Made by a program: the position numbers and the translations under genes. Below are positions 18,771-28,431 of a stretch of 64,000 bases of DNA, in pieces. The notes under the pieces were generated by a model that had not been told where the DNA came from, did not search any database, and saw nothing but the letters and a program-made list of their open reading frames with translations. How positions within the stretch are numbered: the stretch's first letter is position 1; each line of letters starts with the position of its first letter. The DNA comes from Actinosynnema pretiosum (GTDB lineage: Bacteria; Actinomycetota; Actinomycetes; Mycobacteriales; Pseudonocardiaceae). The stretch spans positions 1 through 64,000 of the forward strand of contig NZ_JAMTCF010000012.1 of the NCBI RefSeq assembly GCF_024171695.1, in the 5' to 3' direction.

Positions 18771-19179
18771 ACTCGTCGCTGCCGTCCGCGAAGACCTGCC
18801 GCTTCCACACCGGGAGCCTGCGCTTCACCTCGTCCACCAGCTCCGAGCACACCGCGAACGCCGCGCCCCGGTGCGCCGCCGAGACGGCCACCGCCAGCGC
18901 CACGTCCCCGATCGCCAGCGGACCCACCCGGTGCGACACCGCCACCGCGCGGACGCCCTCGAAGCGCCCGGCCACGTCCGCCACCACCTCGGCCACGACG
19001 TCGCCCGCGCTCGGGTGCCCGTGGTACTCCAGCTCCCGCACCGACCGCCCGTGGTCGTGGTCGCGCACGACGCCCGAGAACGTCACCACCGCCCCCGCCG
19101 ACGCGTGCTCCACGAGTTTCGCGTGCTCGTCGACCGAGATCGGGTCCTCGGTCACGGCCGCCCGCAGCACCTCGGTCAC
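18754..19179 (-). CDS. moaE: Molybdopterin synthase large subunit MoaE
   Basis: 141 residues from GTG 19179. Diagnostic stretches are GAVVTFSGVVRDHDHGRSV, LEYHGHPS, AVSHRVGPLAIGDVAL and VKRRLPVWKRQVFADG with the catalytic Lys residues. It joins with MoaD to put two sulfurs on precursor Z. The start overlaps the mog stop by 4 bases (GTGA), so moaC-mog-moaE is a coupled operon. Confidence 0.95.
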   Translation of the reverse strand: MTEVLRAAVTEDPISVDEHAKLVEHASAGAVVTFSGVVRDHDHGRSVRELEYHGHPSAGDVVAEVVADVAGRFEGVRAVAVSHRVGPLAIGDVALAVAVSAAHRGAAFAVCSELVDEVKRRLPVWKRQVFADGSDEWVNCP

Positions 19180-19658
19180 CGGTGATCACCTCCACCAACC
19201 TGCTCGACCGCGTGCTCCAGCACGGCGTCGAGCACCGCCAAACCGTCCTTCACCCCGCCGGTGGACCCCGGCAGGTTCACCACCAGTGTGCGTCCGGCGA
19301 CCCCCGCGACGCCGCGCGAGAGGACCGAACCGGGCACGGCGGGCCAGCCCGACATCCGGATGGCGTCGGCCAGTCCGGGGACCTCGAAGTCCAGCACCGA
19401 CCGGGTCGCCTCGGGCGTGCGGTCGGTCGGGCTGATGCCGGTGCCGCCGGTCGTGACCACCACCGCGACCCCGTCCGCGACCGCCGCGCGCAGCGCCTCG
19501 GCCACCGGCTCGCCGTCCGGCACCACCACCGGCTCGGGCACGTCGTAGCCGCGCTCGCGCAGCCACCCGACGATCAGCGGCCCGCCCCGGTCGGCGTACA
19601 CCCCGGCCGAGGCCCGGTTGGACGCCGTCACCACGCGGGCCGTCCTCGGCGCGCTCAC
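19176..19658 (-). CDS. mog: MogA/MoaB-family molybdopterin adenylyltransferase
   Basis: 160 residues from GTG 19658. The family motifs VVTTGGTGISPTDRTPEAT and VNLPGSTGGVKDGLAVLDAV are present. It adenylates molybdopterin before MoeA inserts molybdate. It overlaps moaC upstream and moaE downstream by 4 bases each. Confidence 0.93.
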   Translation of the reverse strand: MSAPRTARVVTASNRASAGVYADRGGPLIVGWLRERGYDVPEPVVVPDGEPVAEALRAAVADGVAVVVTTGGTGISPTDRTPEATRSVLDFEVPGLADAIRMSGWPAVPGSVLSRGVAGVAGRTLVVNLPGSTGGVKDGLAVLDAVLEHAVEQVGGGDHR

Positions 19659-20128
19659 GCGGGGCGCTCCCACAGGCCGGTCTTGCCGCCCTCCTTGCGC
19701 TCGACCCGCACCGCGTCCATGCTCGCGGCCGGGTCGACGGCCTTCACCATGTCGTGCAGCGCGAGCCCGGCGACGGACACGGCGGTCAGCGCCTCCATCT
19801 CCACCCCGGTCCGGTCGGCGGTGCGCACGGTCGCGGTGACCCGCACCTCGGCCTCGCCCAGCTCCAGGTCGACCTTGACGCTCGACAGCGCGATCGGGTG
19901 GCACAGCGGCACCAGGTCCGAGGTGCGCTTGGCGGCCATGATCCCGGCGATGCGGGCGGTGGCCAGCGCGTCGCCCTTGGGCAGGTCGTCGGCGGCCAGC
20001 AGCCGCACGACCTCGGCCGTGGTGCGCAGCACCCCGGTGGCCACGGCGGTGCGGGCGGTGGCCGGCTTGTCGGTGACGTCGACCATGCGCGCCGCGCCGC
20101 TCGCATCGATGTGGGTGAACTGGCTCAT
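19655..20128 (-). CDS. moaC: Cyclic pyranopterin monophosphate synthase MoaC
   Basis: 157 residues from ATG 20128. Core motifs: ARMVDVTDKPATARTAVA, KGDALATARIAGIMAAKRT, LVPLCHPIALSSVKVD, GVEMEALTAVSVAGLALHDMVKA. It converts the MoaA product to precursor Z. First gene of the moaC-mog-moaE operon. Confidence 0.96.
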   Translation of the reverse strand: MSQFTHIDASGAARMVDVTDKPATARTAVATGVLRTTAEVVRLLAADDLPKGDALATARIAGIMAAKRTSDLVPLCHPIALSSVKVDLELGEAEVRVTATVRTADRTGVEMEALTAVSVAGLALHDMVKAVDPAASMDAVRVERKEGGKTGLWERPA

Positions 20129-20691
20129 GGCCCGATGCTAGGCAACACCACCCGCGCACCCCGCCACCGACCTGCCCTCCGGGCCCACGCGCCCCCGGAC
20201 CGGTCGACACCGGACGGGGGGACCACCGCCCCGCGCCGTCCACTTCGGACCCCGGACAGCCGAACCCGCAGGCAACCGGGACACGGCCCCGCCGAGCGCT
20301 CCAGGCCCGAACGCGCACAGCCAAGACCCTGCCCCGCCGAGCTCACCGGGCGGGAACGCGCACCACAGGGCCACCACCGGGCACCGGGCCGCCCGACCGC
20401 ACCGGGCCGAACGCACCGCGCAGGCACGCGCGCCGCCGGGACACTGCCCCACCGGGCACGCCGGGCGGAAACGCGCGTCGCCGAGCCTCAAGCCGCCAGA
20501 CCGCGCGCCCCAACCACACACCCCCGACCACGCGTCGCCAAGCCGCAGGCCCTCCGACCGCGCCGCCCCGACCGCGCGTCGCCCCCTCGGGCCGCCCGAC
20601 CGCACCGCCCCCGAAACGCACACCGCCGGGACGCCCTCAGGCGCCCCGGCGACGTGATCGCGCGGACCGGGCGGGACCCGGTCGGTCGAGC
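20129..20691. repeat. Gene-free stretch with degenerate repeats
   Basis: About 560 bases between moaC and the malic enzyme. Units like GCCGGGACACTGCCCCACCGGGC and CCGCCGAGC recur loosely, and all frames are Ala/Arg/Pro low-complexity. The promoter of moaC should lie close to 20129. I see no clear operator or gene. Confidence 0.55.
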
Positions 20692-22095
<1,404 letters not shown>

Positions 22096-22200
22096 CGGGA
22101 ATCCTCCGAGTTCGGGGCTGCTCAAACTGGTGAGCGAGAGTAGTCCCGACCGGTTTCCGGAACGCGCGCGGCTCGCGTTCGCCGCGCGCGAACCGGCCTT

Positions 22201-22386
22201 CTAGCGGTTGATCGTGGTGCTCGGGTGGTGGTAGCCGAGCTCCTCCAGCGGCTGGGGGAACGCGGTGCCGCCGAACGGGGACAGCGCGCCCTGCATGTCG
22301 CTGGCCAGCTCGCTCACGGCGTGCTTGTGGCCGGCGGGCGCCTCCGGCCATTGGGGGTCGATTCGCTCCGGGCGGGCCTTGGCCAC
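22201..22386 (-). CDS. Conserved small actinobacterial protein
   Basis: 61 residues. The GTG at 22386 has a full GAGGAGG 5 bases upstream, which is strong support. The sequence is hydrophilic (RIDPQWPEAPAGHKHAVSEL, MQGALSPFGGTAFPQPLEEL) and has no membrane segment. It diverges from the XPB-associated gene, like Rv0863 in M. tuberculosis, so it may be the equivalent. No function known. Confidence 0.75.
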   Translation of the reverse strand: MAKARPERIDPQWPEAPAGHKHAVSELASDMQGALSPFGGTAFPQPLEELGYHHPSTTINR

Positions 22387-22451
22387 GATTCCTCCTCGGT
22401 GGTGCCTACGTCGTGGTCAAGTGTGCCCCACCGGCATATACCGTGGTGAAG

Positions 22452-24695
22452 ATGTCCGGCACCACACTCGCCGACTGGCTGCGCGCCCAGGACGACAAGG
22501 TCCTGGTCGCGCTGCTGCGCGCACGCCCCGACCTGGCCACTCCCCCGCCCGCCGACACCTCGGTCCTGGCCACCCGGCTGGGGTCCCGCTCCTCGGTCGC
22601 GCGGGCCTGCGAGGACCTGGACTCACTGGCGCTGACCGCGCTGGAGGCGCTGCTGGTGCTGGACGCCGACCGCGCCCCGGTCCCGATCTCCGCGCTGCGC
22701 GCCCTGGTCAAGCCGCACAAGGTCACCGCCGCCCGACCGGTGGCGCTGCTGCGCTCGCGCGGGCTGCTGTGGGGGCCGGACTCGGCGCTGCGCGTCCCGG
22801 CCGCCGCCCGCGACGCGGTGTCGCCGTTCCCGTGCGGCCTCGGCCGCTCGGTGCCCGCGCTGGCGGGCGCGGACCTGTCCGGGCTGGACGAGGGCGAGGC
22901 GCGGGTGCTGGCCGCGCTCGCGACCGGCCGCCCGACCGGCCAGACCAAGGACGCCGCGCACGTGGTGTCGCTGGAGCGGGCGACCAGCCCCATCCAGAAG
23001 CTGCTCGCGCGCGGCCTGCTGGTGCGCCGCGACCAGTCCACCGTGGAGCTGCCCCGCGAGGTGGGGCTGGCCGTGCGCGGCGACCGGCCGCTCGGGGACG
23101 TGGTCGCCGAGGAGCCCGCGCTGCGCACCCGGGCGCTCGACCCCGGTCGGGTGGACGGCACCGGCGCGGGCGCGGTGCTGGAGCTGGTCAGGCACGTCGA
23201 GGGCCTGATCGGGGCCTGGTCGCAGGAGCCGCCCGCCGTGCTGCGCTCCGGCGGGCTGGGCGTGCGCGAGCTGCGCAAGCTGGCCAAGGACCTGGACGTC
23301 ACCGAGGAGCGGGCCGCGCTGCTGGTGGAGCTGGCGGTGTCCTCGGGCCTGGTCGGCGACAGCGCGGGCCTGGAGCCGGAGTGGGTGCCGACCGCGCAGG
23401 CCGACCCGTGGCTGGCCGCCGGGCCTGAGCAGCGCTGGGCGGTGCTCGCGCAGGCGTGGCTGGAGCTGGGCAGGCTGCCGGGGCTGGTCGGCGGGCGCGA
23501 CGACCGCGACCGGCTGCTGAACCCGCTCGCCCCCGAGCTGGCCAGGGCCGCCGCGCCCAAGGACCGCAGGCGGGTGCTGGAGGCGCTGGCCGAGCTGGAG
23601 CCGGGCACCGCCGCCCCCGACGTCGCCGGGCTGGCCGCGACGCTGGCCTGGCGGGCGCCCCGGCGCGGCGGCAGGCTGCGCGACGAGCTGGTGCGCTGGA
23701 CCGTCGAGGAGGGCACGGCGCTGGGCGTGCTCGCGCTCGGCGCGGTGACCGGCGCCGGTCGCGCGCTGCTCACCGAGGGCGCGGTCGCTGCGGCGAAGCG
23801 GCTGGCCGACGCGCTGCCCGACCCGGTCGACCACGTGCTCGTGCAGGCCGACCTGACCGTGGTGGCCCCCGGCAGGCTGGAGCCGGAGCTGGCCGAGGAG
23901 ATGGCGCTGGTCGCCGACGTCGAGTCGGCCGGGCACGCCACCGTCTACCGGGTGGACGAGCGGACCGTGCGGCGCGCGCTCGACTCCGGGCGCACCGCCG
24001 ACGACCTGCACGAGCTGTTCCGCTCCCGCTCCCGCACGCCGGTCCCGCAGTCGCTGACCTACCTGGTGGACGACACCGCCCGCAAGCACGGGCGGCTGCG
24101 CGGCGGCCCGGCTGGTTCGTTCCTGCGCTGCGACGACCCGGTGCTGGTCGCCGAGGTGCTCGCGCACCCCGCGTCGGACGCGCTGGAGCTGCGCCGGATC
24201 GCGCCGACCGTGCTGGTCTCGCCGCTGCCGCTGGCCGAGGTGCTGGCCGGGCTGCGCGGCGCGGGCTTCGCGCCGGTCGCCGAGGACGCGGGCGGCCAGG
24301 TGGTCGACCTGCGCGCGGGCGGGCGGCGGATCACCGGCAGGGGCAAGCGGAAGTCGCCACCCCCTCCGGTGGCCTCGTCCGAGCAGCTCGCCGAGCTCGT
24401 CAGGCAGCTCCGAGCGGGTGACCGGGCGGCCACGACTACCGCGGGTGCACGGGTGACGGTTCCAGGGAACCTCGGATCGGGGCCGTCGGTGACCTTGGCG
24501 GTGCTCCAGCAGGCCGCCCGCGAGGGGGGCGAGGTGCTGGTGGACTTCGTGGACGGGCACGGCACGGCCGCGAGCCGGGTGATAAAGCCGCAGGTGGTGG
24601 GTGGTGGTGTGCTGGAAGGGGTGGACGTCGGCTACGGAGAGGTGCGGCGCTTCCCGCTGCACCGGATCACCTCGGTGGCGATCGTCCAGAAGTGA
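22452..24695 (+). CDS. XPB-associated helicase-C domain protein
   Basis: 747 residues from ATG 22452. N-terminal winged-helix-like repeats (LADWLRAQDDKVLVALLRAR) are followed by a long Leu/Ala-rich body. Near residues 475-600, PVDHVLVQADLTVVAPGRLE, MALVADVESAGHATVYRVDE and the C-terminal VDVGYGEVRRFPLHRITSVAIV match the Helicase_C_3 / XPB damage-recognition-like family of actinobacteria (Rv0862c). It has no Walker motifs, so it is not itself a helicase. In mycobacteria its gene is next to the XPB helicase; here that helicase lies 11 kb away at 35530-37182, and the two may still act together. Confidence 0.88.
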   Translation: MSGTTLADWLRAQDDKVLVALLRARPDLATPPPADTSVLATRLGSRSSVARACEDLDSLALTALEALLVLDADRAPVPISALRALVKPHKVTAARPVALLRSRGLLWGPDSALRVPAAARDAVSPFPCGLGRSVPALAGADLSGLDEGEARVLAALATGRPTGQTKDAAHVVSLERATSPIQKLLARGLLVRRDQSTVELPREVGLAVRGDRPLGDVVAEEPALRTRALDPGRVDGTGAGAVLELVRHVEGLIGAWSQEPPAVLRSGGLGVRELRKLAKDLDVTEERAALLVELAVSSGLVGDSAGLEPEWVPTAQADPWLAAGPEQRWAVLAQAWLELGRLPGLVGGRDDRDRLLNPLAPELARAAAPKDRRRVLEALAELEPGTAAPDVAGLAATLAWRAPRRGGRLRDELVRWTVEEGTALGVLALGAVTGAGRALLTEGAVAAAKRLADALPDPVDHVLVQADLTVVAPGRLEPELAEEMALVADVESAGHATVYRVDERTVRRALDSGRTADDLHELFRSRSRTPVPQSLTYLVDDTARKHGRLRGGPAGSFLRCDDPVLVAEVLAHPASDALELRRIAPTVLVSPLPLAEVLAGLRGAGFAPVAEDAGGQVVDLRAGGRRITGRGKRKSPPPPVASSEQLAELVRQLRAGDRAATTTAGARVTVPGNLGSGPSVTLAVLQQAAREGGEVLVDFVDGHGTAASRVIKPQVVGGGVLEGVDVGYGEVRRFPLHRITSVAIVQK

Positions 24696-24724
24696 CAGTC
24701 AGTCATCCCTGATCGACGGAACTT

Positions 24725-24742
24725 GATCACCCTCCGGTGATC
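24725..24742. promoter_or_regulatory. Dyad upstream of the Asp/Leu/Gly-rich secreted protein
   Basis: GATCACC, 4 bases, GGTGATC. It lies 70 bases before the start and close to a TTGATC and a CTAGCG that could form a promoter. Likely operator. Confidence 0.45.
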
Positions 24743-24811
24743 GCCAATACCTCTAGCGTCTGAACGGGCGTTCCCGTGCGCCCAAACAGACCATTCATGA
24801 GGAGTAATCGC

Positions 24812-26551
24812 ATGGCGATCTTCCGAAGGGGAGCGCTCGTGCTCGCGGTTGCCGCCGCGACATGTGCCTTCTCCGCCGGCAACGCCCTGGCCACCCCCGT
24901 CGCCCCTGAGGCGCCGACCGGGGCCGAGCGGACCGGTTCCACCGAGCGCCTGCTCGACCTGGACGGGGACATCGACCTGTCCCTGTCGCTCGGTGGCGAC
25001 GACCACTGGTGCCACTGGTGGACCCTGGACGACCTGCAGGACGTGCTCGGCAACGGGTCCCTGTGGTCCGTCGGCGACCTGGAAGACCTGCTCGACGGCG
25101 CGACGGTCGTGATCGACCCGTCCGACCTGGACGACCTGCTCGACCAGACCCACGCGGTGGTGAACGTGGGCGACCTGCTCGGCGGCAACGACCTGCTGGG
25201 CGACATCGACCTCGACGTCGACGCCGTGCTCGGCTCCGACGGCGGCCTGCTCGACCTGGACGACCTGCTCGGCGACGGTGACGGCCTGCTGGGCGACCTG
25301 CTCGGCGACGTGAACCTCGACGCGGACGTCGACCTCGACCTCGGCGACGGGAACGACGGCCTCCTGGGCGACCTGCTCGGCGACGGGAACGACGGCCTGC
25401 TGGGCGACCTGCTCGGCGACGTCGACCTCGACGCGGTCGTGGACCTGGACCTCGACGGCGGGCACCACGGCCTCCTCGGCGGCCTGCTCGGCGGCCACGG
25501 CGGTCTGCTCGACCTGGGCGACCTGCTGGACATCGACCTCGACGCGGACGTCGACGCCGACCTGAACATCGGTGGCGGCGACGACGGCGTGATCGTGCTC
25601 CCCGGCACGGGCTCCGGCCTGCCGAGCCTGCCCGGCGTCAGCGGCGGTGACAGCACCAGCGGTGGCGACACCGCGCCCGGCACCGTCGTGCCCGGCGCCG
25701 TCACCGGCCTGCCCGGCACCGTGACCGAGCTGCCCGGCACCGTCACCGACACCGTCGAGGACGTGACCGACGCGGTCGGCGGCATCGGCGAGGTCGCCGG
25801 TGACGCGGGCGAGGTCGCGGGCGACCTGACCGACACCGCGGCCGACATCGTGTCCGGCGCGGGCGACATCGTCGACACCGCCACCACCGGCGTGCAGGAC
25901 GTGCTCTCGGGCGCGAGCAACGCCGTGAGCAGCGCGACCGACCTGGCGAGCAACATCGCCCAGGCCGCGACCAACCCGATCACCTCGATCGCGGGCTCGA
26001 ACCCGGCCACCGCGCCGACCCTGCCCGCCGTCACCGCGCCGACCGCCCCGGTCGCGTCCACCCCGCTCGGCACCGTGACGAGCGCCGTCGGCTCGGCCCT
26101 GGGCTCGGTCAAGCCCGTCACCGCCACCGTGTCCGGCAGCGGCTCGCTGACCGGCTCGCTGACCGGCGGCGACTCCAAGGAGGGCGTCCCCGCCCAGCAG
26201 CAGCCGGTGGAGCAGGCCGTCGAGGCCGTGCAGCCCGCCGTCGCCGAGGTCGCGCCCGCCGCGACCGACATCGTCATGACCACCACCGCGGCCCCGATGG
26301 CCGAGGCGCAGGAGGACGTCACCGAGGTCGCCTCCGACGGCAGGCTGAGCGCCGCCGAGTGGCTGTGGCTGATCCACCACCACGACAACGACGGTCTGCT
26401 GGGCGACCTGCTCGACGACCTGCTGGGCCTCGACCTGGACATCGACGCCGACGTCGACCTCGACCTCGGTGGCCACGGCCACGGCGGTCTGCTGGGTCTG
26501 GGCGGCCACCACGGCGGCCTGCTCGGCGGGCTGCTGCACATCGGCGGCTGA
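24812..26551 (+). CDS. Secreted Asp/Leu/Gly-repeat protein of unknown function
   Basis: 579 residues from ATG 24812, with GAGGAG 7 bases upstream. A signal peptide ends near NALATP. Residues 45-270 are repeats of LLGDLLGDV(D/N)LDADVDLDL type, with His patches (GGHHGLLGGLLGGHGGLL). The middle (270-480) is Thr/Val/Gly/Ser/Pro-rich, with TVTDTVEDVTDAVG-like units. The last 60 residues return to the LLGDLLDDLLGLDLDIDADVD style and end in His/Gly. So a low-complexity linker sits between two related acidic blocks. The acidic repeats suggest calcium binding, but they do not match the RTX nonapeptide. No sortase or membrane anchor is seen. Function unknown. Confidence 0.82.
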   Translation: MAIFRRGALVLAVAAATCAFSAGNALATPVAPEAPTGAERTGSTERLLDLDGDIDLSLSLGGDDHWCHWWTLDDLQDVLGNGSLWSVGDLEDLLDGATVVIDPSDLDDLLDQTHAVVNVGDLLGGNDLLGDIDLDVDAVLGSDGGLLDLDDLLGDGDGLLGDLLGDVNLDADVDLDLGDGNDGLLGDLLGDGNDGLLGDLLGDVDLDAVVDLDLDGGHHGLLGGLLGGHGGLLDLGDLLDIDLDADVDADLNIGGGDDGVIVLPGTGSGLPSLPGVSGGDSTSGGDTAPGTVVPGAVTGLPGTVTELPGTVTDTVEDVTDAVGGIGEVAGDAGEVAGDLTDTAADIVSGAGDIVDTATTGVQDVLSGASNAVSSATDLASNIAQAATNPITSIAGSNPATAPTLPAVTAPTAPVASTPLGTVTSAVGSALGSVKPVTATVSGSGSLTGSLTGGDSKEGVPAQQQPVEQAVEAVQPAVAEVAPAATDIVMTTTAAPMAEAQEDVTEVASDGRLSAAEWLWLIHHHDNDGLLGDLLDDLLGLDLDIDADVDLDLGGHGHGGLLGLGGHHGGLLGGLLHIGG

Positions 26552-26586
26552 TCGAGCCGTCAGGAAGCGCTAGAACCGCCAGAACG

Positions 26587-26623
26587 CTGAAGGGCGGCTC
26601 CCCAGTGGGGAGCCGCCCTTCAG
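26587..26623. terminator. Bidirectional hairpin terminator
   Basis: CTGAAGGGCGGCTCCCC, a 3-base loop, and the perfect complement. It lies between the convergent secreted-protein gene and cvnD. Confidence 0.88.
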
Positions 26624-26639
26624 GCCGTCAGGAGCCGGT

Positions 26640-27248
26640 TCAGCCCGCGCGAACGGACATCCACTGGCGCATCGCGTGCTCGACCAGCGTGATGAGCGTC
26701 TGCTTGGTCGACTGCCGGTTGCGGGCGTCGCAGGTGACGATCGGGACCGACTGGTCGATCGTCAGAGCCTCGCGGACGTCCTCGATGCGGTGGTGGAGCA
26801 GACCGTCGAAGCAGTTGACCCCGACGACGTACGGCAGTTGCCGGTCGTCGAAGAAGTCGATCGAAGCGAACGCGTCGGCCAGCCTGCGGGTGTCGACCAG
26901 CACGATGGCGCCGATGGCGCCCCGCACGAGGTCGTCCCACATGAACCAGAAGCGGTGCTGACCGGGCGTACCGAACAGGTACAGGATCAGGTCGCTGTCC
27001 AACGAGACTCGGCCGAAGTCCATCGCGACCGTGGTGGTGACCTTGTTGGGCGTTGCGGAGAGGTCGTCGACCCCCGCACTGGCCTCCGTCATCACCGCCT
27101 CGGTGGTCAGCGGCACGATCTCCGACACGGAGCCGACGAACGTCGTCTTGCCCACGCCGAAGCCGCCGGCCACCACGATCTTCGCGGAGGTCGTAGGCTT
27201 CCGTGCGCCTTCTGCGGCGGCGTTGGGGCTAGAGCCTGCGAAGCCCAC
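26640..27248 (-). CDS. cvnD: Conservon GTPase CvnD
   Basis: 202 residues from GTG 27248. G1 is GGFGVGKTT, the switch II region is YLFGTPGQHRFWFMWDDL, and the guanine site region is VVGVNCFDG. This MglA-like small GTPase family closes actinobacterial conservons. The start overlaps the end of cvnC by 20 bases. It would be the output of a membrane signalling complex with CvnA-C; loss of conservons in streptomycetes affects antibiotic and aerial growth control. Confidence 0.92.
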   Translation of the reverse strand: MGFAGSSPNAAAEGARKPTTSAKIVVAGGFGVGKTTFVGSVSEIVPLTTEAVMTEASAGVDDLSATPNKVTTTVAMDFGRVSLDSDLILYLFGTPGQHRFWFMWDDLVRGAIGAIVLVDTRRLADAFASIDFFDDRQLPYVVGVNCFDGLLHHRIEDVREALTIDQSVPIVTCDARNRQSTKQTLITLVEHAMRQWMSVRAG

Positions 27249-27984
27249 TGAGCACCCTCTCAAGGAAATCGATGGACGGCTTGTCCCCCACAACCATGCC
27301 GCCCTGGTGAATCAAAACCAAACCCATGCTGGCCATGTCGCCGATGAGCACTCGCGCCACGCCCAGCGGAAGCCGGAGCAGCGCGGCGACCTCGGCCACC
27401 GACCTGGTGTCGGTGCACAGCCCGCAGATCGAGCGGTGCTCGGGGAGCACCGCCGCGTCACGTTCGAGTCCTCGTTCGCTGGTGGAGATCAGCGCCTCGA
27501 TCGCCAGGTCGTAGTCGGGCCGGGTTCGGCCGCCGGTCCGGGTGTACGGGCGGACCAACGAGCCTGATTCGGCCGCCGGGTGCTCCTCCTGCCGCACGAC
27601 CGGCTGAGGTCCGGTTGTGTACGGGAGCTGCTCCGGCACGCTCTCGGGCAAGCCGTGGGCACCGAACAGGTCGGCACCCGGACCTCCGAACAGGCCGCTG
27701 CCGTACCCGTCGATGTCGAATCGGTTGGGAACGTCGTCGTAGTCGTACGACGAGTCTTCAACCTCACGCTGAGCCATATCGCCTTGCCCCTGCTCTGTTC
27801 CTTCGTCCCGTGCTCTTCGGGCCTGCTCCGCCCTGCCGTCCCACGGGCCGGGTGCGTCCTCGGCTTCCTCGTCCTGTGCGGGATGAGCATCCGGCTCCAC
27901 GAACCGGAATCCGCCGGTCGCCCATTCCTGGTAGTTGAAGTTCCTACCGAAGGCACGGCCGTCAGCGCCAGATCGTTCAGCCAT
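27229..27984 (-). CDS. cvnC: Conservon protein CvnC (DUF742)
   Basis: 251 residues from ATG 27984, with GGGGGTGAG close upstream. The C-terminal 115 residues are the DUF742 domain (VRPYTRTGGRTRP, ICGLCTDTRSVAEVAALLRL, LGVARVLIGDMASMGLVLIH), a winged-helix-like fold. The N-terminal 135 residues are an acidic, disordered extension that is longer than in most family members I know. Second last gene of the conservon operon. Confidence 0.92.
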   Translation of the reverse strand: MAERSGADGRAFGRNFNYQEWATGGFRFVEPDAHPAQDEEAEDAPGPWDGRAEQARRARDEGTEQGQGDMAQREVEDSSYDYDDVPNRFDIDGYGSGLFGGPGADLFGAHGLPESVPEQLPYTTGPQPVVRQEEHPAAESGSLVRPYTRTGGRTRPDYDLAIEALISTSERGLERDAAVLPEHRSICGLCTDTRSVAEVAALLRLPLGVARVLIGDMASMGLVLIHQGGMVVGDKPSIDFLERVLSGLRRL

Positions 27985-28011
27985 TTACTCACCCCCACGA
28001 TCTCATGAGGT

Positions 28012-28431
28012 CTACCGCCGAACCACGCCCTGGAGCTGCGCGCGCAGCTCCGGGGTGAGCTGCTGGCCGACTCGCTCGACCAGCAGGGTCATCTCGTAGG
28101 CGACCAGACCGATGTCGCAGTTCGGGGCTGCGAGCACCGCGAGGCAGGAGCCGTCGCTGATGGACATCAGGAACAGGTAGCCCCGCTCCATCTCCACCAC
28201 GGTCTGGTTCACCGTGCCCGCCTCGAAGCACCTGGCGGCGCCTGTGGTGAGGCTCACCAGGCCAGAGGCCACAGCGGAGAGCTGCTCGGCGCGGTCCCTC
28301 GGCAGTCCCTGGGAGCCGGCGAGCAGAAGCCCGTCCGCCGACACCACAACGGAATGCGCGACGCCGGGAACCCGACGCACGAAGTCGGTGATAAGCCAAC
28401 CAAAGCTTCCTGGCTGAGCTGCGGTCGTCAC
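28012..28431 (-). CDS. cvnB: Conservon roadblock/LC7 protein CvnB
   Basis: 139 residues from GTG 28431. It is a single roadblock/LC7 domain ([62 protein letters not shown]). Such proteins act as GTPase partners, here presumably for CvnD. The start overlaps the cvnA stop by 4 bases. Confidence 0.93.
   Translation of the reverse strand: MTTAAQPGSFGWLITDFVRRVPGVAHSVVVSADGLLLAGSQGLPRDRAEQLSAVASGLVSLTTGAARCFEAGTVNQTVVEMERGYLFLMSISDGSCLAVLAAPNCDIGLVAYEMTLLVERVGQQLTPELRAQLQGVVRR

Noticed and set aside
24812..26551. RTX calcium-binding repeats
   Set aside because: The GGXGXDXUX nonapeptide does not occur; the repeats are Leu/Asp/Gly units of another kind.
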